Assembly (NCBI RefSeq): GCF_000831645.3
Contig: NZ_CP012559.1
Location: 992,001-1,056,000 of the forward strand
DNA length: 64,000 bases
Source of the DNA: Companilactobacillus heilongjiangensis
GTDB lineage: Bacteria; Bacillota; Bacilli; Lactobacillales; Lactobacillaceae
Direction of reading: 5' to 3'
Shown: positions 54,079 to 64,000 of the stretch, one piece after another
Layout of the letters: every line of letters starts with the position of its first letter
How positions within the stretch are numbered: the stretch's first letter is position 1
Position numbers and translations under genes: made by a program
Notes under the pieces: model-generated
What the model was told of the DNA's origin: nothing
What the model saw: the letters and a program-made list of their open reading frames with translations, nothing else
Databases searched by the model: none

Positions 54079-55056
54079 ATGGCTAAGAAAACTTATATTC
54101 AAGCAATTACAGATGCCTTAGACATTGTTCTGGAAGACGATCCAAAAACATTGATCTTCGGTGAAGATGTTGGTAAAAACGGTGGTGTTTTCAGAACTAC
54201 TCAAGGACTTCAAGAAAAGTATGGTGAAGACCGTGTCTTCGATACTCCATTAGCTGAATCAGGTATTTTAGGTTTGGCAACTGGTTTAGGTTTAACTGGT
54301 TGGCGTCCTATTCCTGAAATTCAATTTATGGGCTTCTCATTTGAAGCTGTTGATCAAATTGCTGGTCAATTGGCTAGAATGCGTTTCAGATTTGACGGCT
54401 TGAAGAATGCCCCTGTAACAATTCGTACACCTTATGGTGGGGGTACACATACAGCCGAAATGCACGCGGATAATTTGGAAAACTTCTTTACTGGAATTCC
54501 CGGACTACGTGTTGTTATGCCAAGCAATCCATATGATGCTAAAGGTCTATTGATTTCATCAGTTGAAAACAATGATCCAGTACTATTTATGGAAAACTTG
54601 AAACTATACCGTTCAATGAAAGACGATATTCCAGATGGCAAGTATACAGTGCCTTTGGACAAAGCAAACGTTGTTCGTGAAGGTAATGATATTACCATCG
54701 TTGCTTATGGTGCTGAAGTAAATGAAGCACTTAAAGTGGCTGATACTTTAGCTGAAAAGAATATTTCCGCAGAAGTTATCGACTTGAGAACTGTTTCTCC
54801 TATTGATACTGAAACAATCTTTAAATCAATTCAAAAGACTCACAAAGTTGTAATTGTCCAAGAAGCACAAAAGATGGCCGGCGTTGGTGCTCAAGTTGCA
54901 TCAGCCATTGCTGAAGGCGCCATTCTTTCTCTCGATGCACCAGTTGGTAGAGTAGCTGCTCCAAATAGTGTTTATCCATTTGCTCTTGGTGAAGACATCT
55001 GGATTCCACGGGCTAAAGAAATTGAAGAAAAAGTAAATGAAATTATCAACTACTAA
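54079..55056 (+). CDS. pdhB: Pyruvate dehydrogenase E1 component, beta subunit
   Basis: Second subunit of E1, providing the other part of the ThDP site and docking to E2. It has 325 residues: ALDIVLEDDPKTLIFGEDVG at the start, RTPYGGG, and a C-terminal transketolase-C domain with VIDLRTVSPID and VGRVAAPNSVYPFA. Two bases separate it from pdhA; AAAGGAGTCG inside the pdhA end is its ribosome site. Confidence 0.96.
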   Translation: MAKKTYIQAITDALDIVLEDDPKTLIFGEDVGKNGGVFRTTQGLQEKYGEDRVFDTPLAESGILGLATGLGLTGWRPIPEIQFMGFSFEAVDQIAGQLARMRFRFDGLKNAPVTIRTPYGGGTHTAEMHADNLENFFTGIPGLRVVMPSNPYDAKGLLISSVENNDPVLFMENLKLYRSMKDDIPDGKYTVPLDKANVVREGNDITIVAYGAEVNEALKVADTLAEKNISAEVIDLRTVSPIDTETIFKSIQKTHKVVIVQEAQKMAGVGAQVASAIAEGAILSLDAPVGRVAAPNSVYPFALGEDIWIPRAKEIEEKVNEIINY

Positions 55057-55080
55057 TAATCGAAGGAAGGGAAAACAACT

Positions 55081-56373
55081 ATGGCATACAAATTTAAATT
55101 ACCAGAGCTAGGCGAAGGTATGGCCGAAGGTGAAATTGCTAGCTGGCTCGTAAAAGAAGGAGACACTGTCAAAGAAGACGACTCCTTGGTAGAAATTCAA
55201 AATGATAAATCCGTTGAAGAGTTACCATCCCCAGTTGCTGGTACTGTTAAACAAATTGTAGCTAAAGAAGGAGACACAGTTGAAATTGGCGACACGTTGA
55301 TCGTGATTGACGATGGTTCTCCTGATTCTGGCGATGACGATACACCAGCACCTAAAGCAGATGAGAAAGTTGCACCTGCTGCTAGTGAAAGTAGTAGTTC
55401 AAGTGCCCCAGCTGCAGAGGCGACTGGTTCAGCCAATGCAAAATATTTAGCAATGCCATCAGTTCGTCAGTACGCTCGTGATCAAGGCGTTGATTTAGCA
55501 TCAGTTACTCCAAGTGGTAAGCATGGTCAAATCACTAAAGCTGACGTTGACGCATTCAAGAGTGGCAATCCAGCCAGCGTTAGTGCTCCAGCTGCAGCCG
55601 CAACTGCAACAACAAACGCTGCCAGTGCACCTGCTCAACCAATCACACCATACAAGTCTGCTACACCAGAACTTGAAACACGTGAAAAGATGTCACTTAC
55701 AAGAAAAGCTATTGCTAAGGCAATGTTGACAAGTAAGCACACAGCTCCACACGTTACAAGTTTCGATGATGTTGAAGTTTCAGCTTTGATGGCTAATAGA
55801 AAGAAATACAAGGCAATCGCTGCTGACAAGGGTATTCACTTAACATTCTTGCCATATATCGTTAAAGCTTTGGTTGCTGTTATGAAGGCTTATCCTGAAC
55901 TAAATGCTTCAATCGATGATTCAACTGAAGAAATTGTTTACAAACACTACTACAACGTTGGTATTGCAACAAATACTGAACATGGACTCTACGTTCCAAA
56001 TGTTAAGAACGTTGATTCTAAAGGGATGTTTGAAATTGCTAAGGAAATCACCGAAAACAGTCAAGCAGCTTATGACAATAAACTAAGCATGGACAAGATG
56101 AGTGGTGGTTCAATCACAATTAGTAACGTTGGTTCAATTGGTGGTGGCTGGTTTACTCCAGTTATCAACTACCCAGAAGTCGCAATTCTAGGTGTTGGTA
56201 AGATTGCCAAAGAACCATATGTTGATGAGGATGGCAACATTCAAGTAGGTAATATGCTAAAACTTTCATTGAGTTACGATCACAGATTAATCGATGGTGC
56301 TTTGGCACAAAATGCTTTGAACCTCTTGAAGAAGTTGTTGCATGATCCAGATATGTTATTAATGGAGGGCTAA
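55081..56373 (+). CDS. pdhC: Pyruvate dehydrogenase E2, dihydrolipoamide acetyltransferase
   Basis: Core of the complex, transferring acetyl from lipoate to CoA. It has 430 residues: one lipoyl domain (1-77, lipoyl lysine in QNDKSVEELPSP), a linker rich in A/P/S, a subunit-binding domain (about 122-160: MPSVRQYARDQGVDLASVTP), a second A/T-rich linker, and the catalytic domain ending with DHRLIDGA. A single lipoyl domain is common in lactobacilli. Confidence 0.96.
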   Translation: MAYKFKLPELGEGMAEGEIASWLVKEGDTVKEDDSLVEIQNDKSVEELPSPVAGTVKQIVAKEGDTVEIGDTLIVIDDGSPDSGDDDTPAPKADEKVAPAASESSSSSAPAAEATGSANAKYLAMPSVRQYARDQGVDLASVTPSGKHGQITKADVDAFKSGNPASVSAPAAAATATTNAASAPAQPITPYKSATPELETREKMSLTRKAIAKAMLTSKHTAPHVTSFDDVEVSALMANRKKYKAIAADKGIHLTFLPYIVKALVAVMKAYPELNASIDDSTEEIVYKHYYNVGIATNTEHGLYVPNVKNVDSKGMFEIAKEITENSQAAYDNKLSMDKMSGGSITISNVGSIGGGWFTPVINYPEVAILGVGKIAKEPYVDEDGNIQVGNMLKLSLSYDHRLIDGALAQNALNLLKKLLHDPDMLLMEG

Positions 56374-56379
56374 ATTAAA

Positions 56380-57807
56380 ATGGCAGAAAACGTAATAGAA
56401 AAAGATACCGTTATTATTGGTTCCGGCCCTGGTGGTTACGTTGCAGCAATCAGAGCTTCAGAATTAGGACAAGATGTAACTGTAATTGAAAAATCAGATA
56501 CTGTTGGTGGTGTTTGTCTAAACGTTGGTTGTGTGCCTTCAAAAGCTTTAATCACTGCTGGACACAGACTTCAACAAGCAAAGGATTCATCAACTTACGG
56601 AATTACAACTAGTGACGCCACAATTGACTTTACCAAGACACAAGCTTGGAAAGACGAAAAAGTTGTTGCCAGAATGACTAATGGTGTGCAAATGCTTTTG
56701 AAGAAGCACCACGTTGAATTGATCAATGGTGAAGCTTATTTAGACAGCGATACACAGTTGCGTATCATGCCAAGTGGTCCAAGACAATTCATGGACAATG
56801 GTGGCGGTCAAACTATCAAGTTCAAGAATTTAATCTTGGCAACTGGTAGTCGTCCTATTGAAATCAGAGGATTCAAGTTTGATGACCGAGTAATTGATTC
56901 AACTGGTGGGTTGAACTTGAAGGAAGTTCCAAAGGAATTCATCATTATCGGTGGTGGTTACGTCGGAACTGAATTAGCTGGAGCATATGCAGACCTTGGT
57001 GCTCACGTAACAATTCTTGAGGGTTCACCAAGCATTATTCCTAATTTTGAAAAAGATATGGTTTCAATCGTTAAGAAGAACCTTGAGAAAAAAGGCGTAA
57101 CGATTATTACTAATGCCATGGCTAAGAAGAGTGAAAATAAAGGTGATTCCGTAGATGTTACTTATGAAGTTGATGGACAACCAACCACATTGAGCGCCGA
57201 TTATTGTATGGTAACCGTTGGTCGTCGTCCTAATACTGATAACTTTGGTTTGGAAATGACTAACGTTAAAACAACTGACCGTGGTTTGGTTGAAGTCGAT
57301 GAACAAGGTAAGACTTCAGTTGATCACATCTATGCTATTGGTGATATCACACCAGGTCCTGCTTTAGCTCACAAGGCATTCTTTGAGGCTAAGACAGTTG
57401 CTGGAGCTATTTCTGGTAAACATACAGCAAACGACTATATTGGCGTTCCTGCGGTTTGTTTCACCGATCCTGAACTAGCTAGTGTCGGCTTAACAGAAAA
57501 AGATGCAAAAGATAAGAATATTGAAGTTAAAGTAGCTAAATTCCCATTTGCTGGTAATGCTCGTGCCGTTTCATTAGATGCTGCTGAAGGATTTGTTAAA
57601 TTAGTAGCTGATAAAGAAACTGGAACATTGCTAGGTGGTCAAATAGTTGGGCCAGGTGCCAGTGATTTGATTTCTGAATTGAGTGTAGCTGTAAATTGTC
57701 AATTGAATGCGGAAGATATTGCCTTAACAATTCACCCACATCCAACATTAGGCGAACCAATTCAAGAAGCAGCCGATATTTTAATTGGTTACCCAACACA
57801 TATTTAA
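56380..57807 (+). CDS. pdhD: Dihydrolipoyl dehydrogenase (E3)
   Basis: FAD flavoprotein that re-oxidises dihydrolipoamide with NAD. It has 475 residues: FAD loop IIGSGPGGYVAAI, redox-active disulfide GGVCLNVGCVPSKAL, NAD loop IIGGGYVGTELAGAYADLG, and catalytic His-Glu in HPHPTLGE at the C-terminus. Last gene of the operon; a terminator follows. Confidence 0.96.
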   Translation: MAENVIEKDTVIIGSGPGGYVAAIRASELGQDVTVIEKSDTVGGVCLNVGCVPSKALITAGHRLQQAKDSSTYGITTSDATIDFTKTQAWKDEKVVARMTNGVQMLLKKHHVELINGEAYLDSDTQLRIMPSGPRQFMDNGGGQTIKFKNLILATGSRPIEIRGFKFDDRVIDSTGGLNLKEVPKEFIIIGGGYVGTELAGAYADLGAHVTILEGSPSIIPNFEKDMVSIVKKNLEKKGVTIITNAMAKKSENKGDSVDVTYEVDGQPTTLSADYCMVTVGRRPNTDNFGLEMTNVKTTDRGLVEVDEQGKTSVDHIYAIGDITPGPALAHKAFFEAKTVAGAISGKHTANDYIGVPAVCFTDPELASVGLTEKDAKDKNIEVKVAKFPFAGNARAVSLDAAEGFVKLVADKETGTLLGGQIVGPGASDLISELSVAVNCQLNAEDIALTIHPHPTLGEPIQEAADILIGYPTHI

Positions 57808-57866
57808 GTTGTGCTTGTTTAGAAACCGAAATAATCTCGTTTCGTATACTAAATAAATGAATTAAA

Positions 57867-57897
57867 CAAAAAGCGATGCAATTACATCGCTTTTTTT
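57867..57897. terminator. Terminator of the pdh operon
   Basis: AAAAAGCGATG and CATCGCTTTTT arms, small loop, seven T. Confidence 0.9.
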
Positions 57898-57929
57898 GTA
57901 TAGTAGACTAAAGGTTTCTTTGGGTGGGG

Positions 57930-58108
57930 GCCGCCGGCGCGTGTCAGTAATGCAATCGCTATGGGGACCCGTTCGAGCCAAAATGCGGTCTCGAACCTCG
58001 CTTTGAATCCTTGCAAGTGCAGCAAGTATCCAAAGTCGCCCCGTGGTGTAATGGCTAAAGCCATAACGCCACCTGCACAGCGGATTGCATTACTGACACG
58101 CGCCGGCT
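57930..58108 (+). repeat. Structured intergenic repeat, copy O (forward)
   Basis: Full-length, with the longest perfect outer stem: 25 bp (57933-57957 with 58083-58107). Inner arms include CTTTGAATCCTTGC/GCAAGTATCCAAAG and GTGGTGTAATGGC/GCCATAACGCCAC. Paired with copy P. Confidence 0.88.
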
Positions 58109-58137
58109 AAGGTATTTGTGTTATGCGATGATACGGT

Positions 58138-58152
58138 AATATCATTGATATT
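58138..58152. repeat. 15-bp AT-rich palindrome in the O/P spacer
   Basis: AATATCA-T-TGATATT, perfect 7-base arms around one base; the arms are the same two words as in the D/E spacer, in swapped order. Confidence 0.5.
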
Positions 58153-58211
58153 TAGAAATCTAAAGAATAAGTCAAATTAATAGAAAATTTGTTAAATAAA
58201 AGAGATACATT

Positions 58212-58394
58212 AGCTGGAAGTTTCTAGGGATATGGGACCAGCAGTGGCAGTGGTGTTAGGTCGGTGGTTTTCCGGCCTTACAGCACAGACGTATTTTGAG
58301 ATTTGCGGTTTGTGCAAAGCTCAAAATCGAGACTCGAGACCTTGGCTCGAGTCGGTCCACAGCAGGTGCCGTATCCCTAGAAACTGGAAGCGGC
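58212..58394 (-). repeat. Structured intergenic repeat, copy P (reverse)
   Basis: Full-length. Outer arms 58221-58238 and 58366-58383 pair over 16 of 18 positions. The hairpin is GACTCGAG...CTCGAGTC, a third compensated version. CTGGAAG occurs in direct orientation at both ends. It ends 23 bases before the UPF0223 start. Confidence 0.87.
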
Positions 58395-58417
58395 AGTTTT
58401 TTAAAAGGAGTAATTCT

Positions 58418-58708
58418 ATGCAAGATAATTATAGCTATCCACTTGATGAGGCTTGGACACAGGCAGATATTGTCACTGTGATTGCATTGTACAATGCGGT
58501 TGAGCAAGCTTATGAATCAGGCGTCAAACGGGATGAATTTTTGCAAAAATATCGCTCATTTCAACAAGTGGTTCCCATGAAGATGGAGCAAAAGAGACTG
58601 GATAAACAGTTTGAATTAGAATCTGGCTATTCAATCTATCAAGTTTTTAAACAGTGTCAGCAAGCTAAAAACAGTGAGAAAGTCAGGATTAGAAATGCAA
58701 GTAGATAG
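58418..58708 (+). CDS. UPF0223 family protein
   Basis: 96-residue protein. NYSYPLDEAWTQADIVTVI and YQVFKQCQ are typical of the UPF0223 (YktA-like) family; no function is established. Start ATG 58418 is set by AAAAGGAG about 7 bases upstream; the frame is open back through repeat P, which is spurious. It overlaps the next gene by 14 bases, as in Bacillus-like yktA-suhB neighbours. Confidence 0.85.
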   Translation: MQDNYSYPLDEAWTQADIVTVIALYNAVEQAYESGVKRDEFLQKYRSFQQVVPMKMEQKRLDKQFELESGYSIYQVFKQCQQAKNSEKVRIRNASR

Positions 58709-59474
58709 TAAGGAAATTGACAGTTTTTTAGTAAAGCTCCTCACCCAAGTTGGCGAGAAGTTGCGTGAAGATTCAATTAAAAAGATGTCGGTCGCAACGA
58801 AAAAGAATCGCAACGACTTAGTAACTAATTTTGATAAAAAAACTGAGCAGTTTGTTAATAGTGAAATTAAGAAGGCTTATCCCGAGGCTACAATCGTTAG
58901 CGAAGAGGGCTATGGCGACCTTGTTAAGGATATGTCAGGACTAGTTTTCTTTGTCGATCCAATCGATGGAACGATGAATTTTGTTAAGCGTGGCGATAAT
59001 TTTGCATCGATGATTGGCGCTTACATTGACGGTGAACCATTAAATGGTGCTATCATAGACGTTATGGATAATGAAATTTATCACGGTGGCAAAGAAATTG
59101 GCTTGTTTATCAATAATCAAAAGATTGATAATCCAAAGAATCTGCCCTTGGTAGAAGGTTTAGTTGACGTATCCGCTCCAATGGCCTTGGCAAATAAATT
59201 TGCCGTTCAAGATGTCATTAAAAAGAGCAGTGGCTTTCGAGTTTACGGAAGTGCCGGAATTATTTTCGGTCACCTTCTGACTGGTAAAGAAGTCATGTAT
59301 ATGTCATACTTAGCTCCTTGGGATTTAGCCGCTGGACGCGTTATGTGTGAGGCAGCAGGGATGAGTGTCGTAAGTATTGACGGTGCCCCAATAAATATGT
59401 TAGAATCACAAGTCGTAATAGTTGGTACTCAGAAAGTTGTTTCTGAAGCGCTAAAGACACTTAAAACGCGTTAG
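58695..59474 (+). CDS. Inositol monophosphatase family protein (SuhB-like)
   Basis: Mg-dependent phosphatase of the IMPase family, acting on inositol phosphate or a similar sugar phosphate. It has 259 residues. Metal motifs are SEEGYG, DPIDGTMNFV and APWDLAAGRVMCEAAG. ATG 58695 is preferred (CAGGA about 6 bases upstream) to GTG 58674. The physiological substrate in lactobacilli is not known. Confidence 0.9.
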   Translation: MQVDSKEIDSFLVKLLTQVGEKLREDSIKKMSVATKKNRNDLVTNFDKKTEQFVNSEIKKAYPEATIVSEEGYGDLVKDMSGLVFFVDPIDGTMNFVKRGDNFASMIGAYIDGEPLNGAIIDVMDNEIYHGGKEIGLFINNQKIDNPKNLPLVEGLVDVSAPMALANKFAVQDVIKKSSGFRVYGSAGIIFGHLLTGKEVMYMSYLAPWDLAAGRVMCEAAGMSVVSIDGAPINMLESQVVIVGTQKVVSEALKTLKTR

Positions 59475-59476
59475 TG

Positions 59477-59504
59477 AACTGTGACAGTCATTCACAGTTT
59501 TTTT
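59477..59504 (+). terminator. Terminator after suhB-like gene
   Basis: AACTGTGA paired with TCACAGTT, then seven T. Confidence 0.85.
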
Positions 59505-59548
59505 ATTGCAAGTAATTTAAACACGTATTTACGGAAGGAAGAACTAAC

Positions 59549-61390
59549 TTGACTAAGAGAAGAGAAGATATTAGAAACATTGCGATCATCGCTCACGTTG
59601 ACCACGGTAAGACTACATTAGTTAACGAAATGTTAAAACAATCAGACACACTAGGAAAGCACTACGAAATTCAAGATCGTGCCCTTGATTCAAATGCTAT
59701 TGAAAGAGAACGTGGTATCACAATCCTTTCTAAGAATACAGCTGTTGATTACCAAGGTAAGAAAATCAACATTTTGGATACACCTGGACACGCGGACTTC
59801 GGTGGTGAAGTTGAACGTATCATGAAGATGGTTGATGGTGTACTACTAGTTGTTGATGCATATGAAGGTACAATGCCTCAAACACGTTTTGTTTTGAAGA
59901 AAGCTTTGGAACAACATTTAACACCTATCGTTGTTATCAACAAGATTGATAGACCAGGTGCTCGTCCTGCAGAAGTAGTTGACGAAGTTCTTGAACTATT
60001 TATCGAATTAGGTGCTGACGACTCACAACTTGATTTCCCAGTTATTTATGCTTCAGCTATCAACGGAACATCAAGTTACTCAGATGATCCTGCTGATCAA
60101 GAACACACAATGAACCCATTGTTCGACACGATTTTGAAGACTATTCCAGCTCCAGTGGATAACTCAGACGAACCTCTACAATTCCAAGTTGCATTGTTGG
60201 ATTACAATGATTACCTTGGTCGTATCGGTATCGGACGTATTTTCCGTGGAAAGATCAAAGTTGGTGACAACGTTACAGTTATGAAGCTTGACGGTTCAAC
60301 AAAGAATTTCCGTGTTACTAAGCTATTTGGTTTCATGGGTCTAAACCGTGTTGAAATCAATGAAGCTAAAGCCGGAGACTTAATTGCCGTTTCTGGTATG
60401 GAAGATATTTTCGTTGGTGAAACTGTTACACCAGTTGATCACCAAGAAGCACTTCCATTGCTACGTATCGACGAACCTACATTGAAGATGATGTTCCTAC
60501 AAAACAACTCACCTTTTGCTGGTCGTGAAGGTACACAAGTTACTGCTAGAAAGATTGAAGACCGTTTGAAGAAACAATTGCACACTGATGTTTCATTACG
60601 TGTTGAAGATACTGATCAAGCCGGTGCTTGGATGGTTTCAGGTCGTGGTGAACTTCACTTGTCAATCCTTGTTGAAGAAATGCGTCGTGAAGGTTTCGAA
60701 TTACAACTATCACGTCCAGAAGTTATCTACAAGACTATTGATAACAAGAAGTGCGAACCTTTTGAAGAGGTAACTATTGATACACCTGATGAATACGTTG
60801 GTTCAGTTATTGACTCAATGTCTCAAAGAAAAGGTGAAATGGTTAACATGGAAAGTACTGGAAATGGTCAAACAAGACTTATTTTCTCAGCACCTTCACG
60901 TGGTTTGATCGGTTATTCTACAGAATTCTTGTCAATGACTGGTGGTTACGGTATTTTGAACAACACATTCTCAGAATACAAGCCAGTTGTTAAGAACTGG
61001 AACCCAGGTAGAAGAACTGGTGCTTTGGTTTCAATCAACCAAGGTCCATCAACTACTTATTCACTACAATCAGTTGAAGATCGTGGTACATTGTTCATCG
61101 GTGCCGGTGTTGATGTATACGAAGGTATGATCGTTGGTGAAAGTAGCCGTGATCAAGATATCGCTGTTACTGTTACAAAGGGTAAGAACCTTACAAATAC
61201 TCGTGCCGCTGGTAAAGATCATGCTGCTGCAATCAAGACACCTAGAGAAATGTCACTAGAACAATCTATCGAATTCCTAAACGAAGACGAACTTTGTGAA
61301 GTAACACCTGAAAGTGTTAGATTACGTAAGAAGATCTTGGGTACAAACGATCGTAAGAAGTTTGATAAAACAAAGAAAAACTCAAAATAA
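59549..61390 (+). CDS. typA: Ribosome-associated GTPase TypA/BipA
   Basis: Translational GTPase of the EF-G-like group, needed for ribosome assembly and stress growth. It has 613 residues: G1 [10 protein letters not shown] (15-24), G3 [17 protein letters not shown]4 [10 protein letters not shown], then EF-G-like domains III and V and the TypA-specific C-terminus ending basic. TTG 59549 is the start, with GGAAGGAAG upstream. Codon use is highly biased. Confidence 0.97.
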   Translation: MTKRREDIRNIAIIAHVDHGKTTLVNEMLKQSDTLGKHYEIQDRALDSNAIERERGITILSKNTAVDYQGKKINILDTPGHADFGGEVERIMKMVDGVLLVVDAYEGTMPQTRFVLKKALEQHLTPIVVINKIDRPGARPAEVVDEVLELFIELGADDSQLDFPVIYASAINGTSSYSDDPADQEHTMNPLFDTILKTIPAPVDNSDEPLQFQVALLDYNDYLGRIGIGRIFRGKIKVGDNVTVMKLDGSTKNFRVTKLFGFMGLNRVEINEAKAGDLIAVSGMEDIFVGETVTPVDHQEALPLLRIDEPTLKMMFLQNNSPFAGREGTQVTARKIEDRLKKQLHTDVSLRVEDTDQAGAWMVSGRGELHLSILVEEMRREGFELQLSRPEVIYKTIDNKKCEPFEEVTIDTPDEYVGSVIDSMSQRKGEMVNMESTGNGQTRLIFSAPSRGLIGYSTEFLSMTGGYGILNNTFSEYKPVVKNWNPGRRTGALVSINQGPSTTYSLQSVEDRGTLFIGAGVDVYEGMIVGESSRDQDIAVTVTKGKNLTNTRAAGKDHAAAIKTPREMSLEQSIEFLNEDELCEVTPESVRLRKKILGTNDRKKFDKTKKNSK

Positions 61391-61400
61391 TTAATATTTT

Positions 61401-61436
61401 AAGGAGCTAGGGACATGTGTCCTTGGCTCCTTTTTT
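61401..61436 (+). terminator. Terminator after typA
   Basis: AAGGAGCTAGGGACA paired with TGTCCTTGGCTCCTT (G-T pairs), T run. Confidence 0.9.
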
Positions 61437-61579
61437 CTTTGGCTGATTTTGTGTTCTTTGATTTGAATGAGTGATATCAGTTATCTTTCATTATCTGAAA
61501 TTGTATCCAGGTTTGATGATTTGTCTGGTTAGATATTCAAAAATTGAAATATTTATATAATCGTATACTTTAAAGTACT

Positions 61580-61759
61580 AGTCGGAAGAGATGAGAACAT
61601 TCACCCGCTGTGGGTGTGGCGTTATGGCTTCAGCCATTACGCCACCGGGCGTGTTTGGAGACTTGCGGTTTTTGCAAGGCTTCAAACCGAGGTTCGAGAC
61701 CGCACTTTGGCTCGGACCGGTCCGCATAGTAGGTGAATGTTCTCATCTCTGGAGATATC
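61580..61759 (-). repeat. Structured intergenic repeat, copy Q (reverse, unpaired)
   Basis: Full-length. Perfect 19-bp outer arms at 61587-61605 and 61732-61750. Inner GTGGCGTTATGGCT/AGCCATTACGCCAC arm. The CGGC end is altered to GATATC. AT-rich tail on its left contains TATACTTTAAAGTAC. No forward partner. Confidence 0.87.
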
Positions 61760-61804
61760 ATATTTCAATACCCAACTCGGCAGTTTTTTTCTCTATTTGT
61801 TTGG

Positions 61805-61813
61805 TGGTATAAT
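61805..61813 (+). promoter_or_regulatory. Extended -10 promoter of ftsW
   Basis: TGGTATAAT (TATAAT at 61808-61813), 28 bases before the GTG start. Repeat Q ends 45 bases upstream of it. Confidence 0.65.
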
Positions 61814-61841
61814 CTTATTATCAGATTTTAGGAGATCAAAT

Positions 61842-63020
61842 GTGAAAAAATTAAGGAAAATAGACTTATGGATAGTCATTCCATACATTTTGCTTTTGGG
61901 CATTGGAATTGTGATGGTTTACTCCGCAAGTTTCTACAATGCACTAGTTGTTGGTGGCAGAACGAATCAGTATTTGATCAAGCAATTAGCTTATGCCGTC
62001 TTAGGATTATTTCTTTGTTATGTAACATTTATGTTGAAAGAAAAGATTTTTAAAAATCAGCGAATCTTGAGTTTTGTCATGATAGTCACTGGAGGATCAT
62101 TATTTTATCTGTTACTAAGGGCGAAATTAGTTCCTAGTAGTCGTGTCAATGGTGCTTCAGCATGGATTAATTTGGGCTTGATTAACTTCCAGCCGTTGGA
62201 ATTAGCTAAACTATTTTTTATCATGTATTTAGCATTGTTCTTAACTAATAAGCAAAATCGGCTACTGCGAAAGCAAGGCTGGAAAGAGGTCTTTCTAGAA
62301 GTCTTGCAGCCGTTATTCGTTGTAGTTGTGATGATTGTATTAGTTTTTATGCAGCCTGATATCGGTGGTGCGTTGATTTTGTCACTGATTACTTTAGTTC
62401 TATTGTCATCCTCAACCATTCCAGGACGCTTAATCGCTGAATTAAGTGGAATGCTACTGGTTGTATTTACAAGTATGGTTGTCATTATTACGAAATTTCC
62501 ACCGGAGTTTGTCAAACATGGTTATGCCTATCAACGGTTTTTAGCCATGCAACATCCATTTCAGTTGGAACAGAAATCTGGAGCACAATTGGTCAATTCC
62601 TTTTATGCGATAAGTAATGGTGGCGTTTTCGGCGTTGGTCTAGGAAACAGTATCCAAAAACGTGGCTATTTGCCTGAGCCTCATACTGATTTCATCATGT
62701 CGATTGTCAGTGAGGAATTAGGCTTCGTTGGTGTGGCATTTATATTAGGATTATTATTTATCATTATTATGAGAATGATTTCTCTAGGCTTTAGATCTAG
62801 AAAAACTTATAATTCATTAGTTTATTATGGTGTTGCAACAATGATTCTGATCCAAGTGGTTCTTAATATTGGGGGACTTCTGGGCGTTATTCCATTGACT
62901 GGTGTTACTTTGCCATTCGTTAGTTATGGTGGTTCCAGTCTCTTAATCTTGTCGGTGGCCTTGGGTGTCGTGTTGAATCTTGAGGCAACTGCTAAATTTG
63001 AAAAAATTAAAAAAGGGTGA
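61842..63020 (+). CDS. ftsW: Peptidoglycan glycosyltransferase FtsW (SEDS family)
   Basis: Membrane enzyme polymerising lipid II during division, partner of the PBP2X-type transpeptidase. It has 392 residues and about ten hydrophobic segments. GIVMVYSASFYNA, the LVPSSRVNGASAWINLGLINFQPLELAK region (read as SSRVNGASAWI and FQPLELAK), PDIGGALIL and LPFVSYGGSSLLI are SEDS motifs. GTG 61842 is set by AGGAG 7 bases upstream. FtsW rather than RodA is chosen from its ylbG-rsmD-coaD context. Confidence 0.9.
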   Translation: MKKLRKIDLWIVIPYILLLGIGIVMVYSASFYNALVVGGRTNQYLIKQLAYAVLGLFLCYVTFMLKEKIFKNQRILSFVMIVTGGSLFYLLLRAKLVPSSRVNGASAWINLGLINFQPLELAKLFFIMYLALFLTNKQNRLLRKQGWKEVFLEVLQPLFVVVVMIVLVFMQPDIGGALILSLITLVLLSSSTIPGRLIAELSGMLLVVFTSMVVIITKFPPEFVKHGYAYQRFLAMQHPFQLEQKSGAQLVNSFYAISNGGVFGVGLGNSIQKRGYLPEPHTDFIMSIVSEELGFVGVAFILGLLFIIIMRMISLGFRSRKTYNSLVYYGVATMILIQVVLNIGGLLGVIPLTGVTLPFVSYGGSSLLILSVALGVVLNLEATAKFEKIKKG

Positions 63021-63024
63021 TCCT

Positions 63025-63287
63025 ATGTATAAAAAAGTAGAGCGCCAGGCACTTTATGTCTGGGTCTACTCATTAAAGTGGAGAAAAAAGTTGCAACGTT
63101 ACGGTACAATTTATTACACTTCACCTAAAATGAAATATGTGATGCTTTATGTTAATTCAAGTAAAGTGCCAGAAATAAGAAAAGAATTAAATTCCAAGAA
63201 TTACGTTAAACGCGTGTCTTTGGCTCATCGTAAAGAATTAGATGAACATTTTGTTTTAAAATCCAAGAGTACTGAAGAGGAAAATTA

Positions 63288-63288
<1 letters not shown>
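63025..63288 (+). CDS. ylbG: YlbG family protein (DUF2129)
   Basis: 87-residue conserved protein found before rsmD and coaD in many Firmicutes. RQALYVWVYSLKWRKKLQRYG and SPKMKYVMLYVN are characteristic. Function is unknown. ATG 63025 follows AAAGGGTGA; the stop overlaps the rsmD ATG by one base. Confidence 0.9.

Positions 63289-64000
<712 letters not shown>

Overview
The window is chromosomal DNA from a low-GC Gram-positive bacterium of the Lactobacillaceae. The evidence is the dcw cluster order (mraZ-rsmH-ftsL-pbp-mraY-murD-murG-divIB-ftsA-ftsZ-sepF-ylmG-ylmH-divIVA-ileS), T-box control of valS and ileS, a thiamine-uptake gene behind a TPP riboswitch, a D-lactate dehydrogenase beside a complete pyruvate dehydrogenase operon, and lactobacillar small families (DUF1831, DUF4044, UPF0223). 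The genus Companilactobacillus is a guess from overall style, not proven here.

Layout. 1-1.8 kb: cysteine desulfurase (cut by the window edge) and thiI. 1.8-5.3 kb: T-box and valS. 5.6-12.0 kb: folC, radC, mreBCD, minCD. 12.0-12.8 kb: TPP riboswitch and thiT. 12.9-29.9 kb: a tiny reverse DUF4044 gene, the dcw cluster through divIVA, ileS and a cold-shock-domain gene. 30.6-39.1 kb: Nudix hydrolase, mtnN, a second cysteine desulfurase with DUF1831 and mnmA, a phosphoglycerate-mutase-like enzyme, a TPR protein and recD2. 39.2-47.1 kb: an accessory stretch with two DHA2-type drug exporters, each beside a regulator (ArsR, TetR), an acetyltransferase, an NTF2-like gene and its decayed paralogue, and mazEF. 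47.1-50.9 kb, minus strand: a diacylglycerol-kinase-like gene, rnjA-rpoY and def. 51.8-57.8 kb: D-lactate dehydrogenase and pdhABCD. 58.4-64 kb: UPF0223, suhB-like, typA, ftsW, ylbG, rsmD and the start of coaD.

The most unusual content is a family of structured intergenic repeats, about 16 copies plus one likely relative, about 2.6 kb in total. A full copy is 176-194 bp: a long outer stem, usually 16-25 bp, encloses three hairpins. Arm sequences differ between copies, but changes are compensated on the partner strand. Ends are asymmetric: one is (T)AGYYGGA-like, the other ...CGGC. The elements usually come as pairs in one arrangement: a forward copy, an AT-rich spacer of 100-290 bp, then a reverse copy, with CGGC ends outside and TAG ends facing the spacer. 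Pairs sit inside normally compact operons (mreB/mreC, murG/divIB), between the valS T-box and valS, and just upstream of several promoters. None lies in the 39-47 kb accessory region, and no transposase or reverse transcriptase is encoded nearby.

How the genes work together. Most of the window is the wall and division machinery: lipid I/II synthesis (mraY, murD, murG), septal synthesis (pbp2x-like, ftsW, ftsL, divIB), the Z-ring (ftsA, ftsZ, sepF) and site selection or shape (minCD, divIVA, mreBCD). Two desulfurase-thiolase pairs (with thiI and with mnmA) handle sulfur transfer to tRNA. The pdh operon carries a candidate CcpA site just after its promoter.
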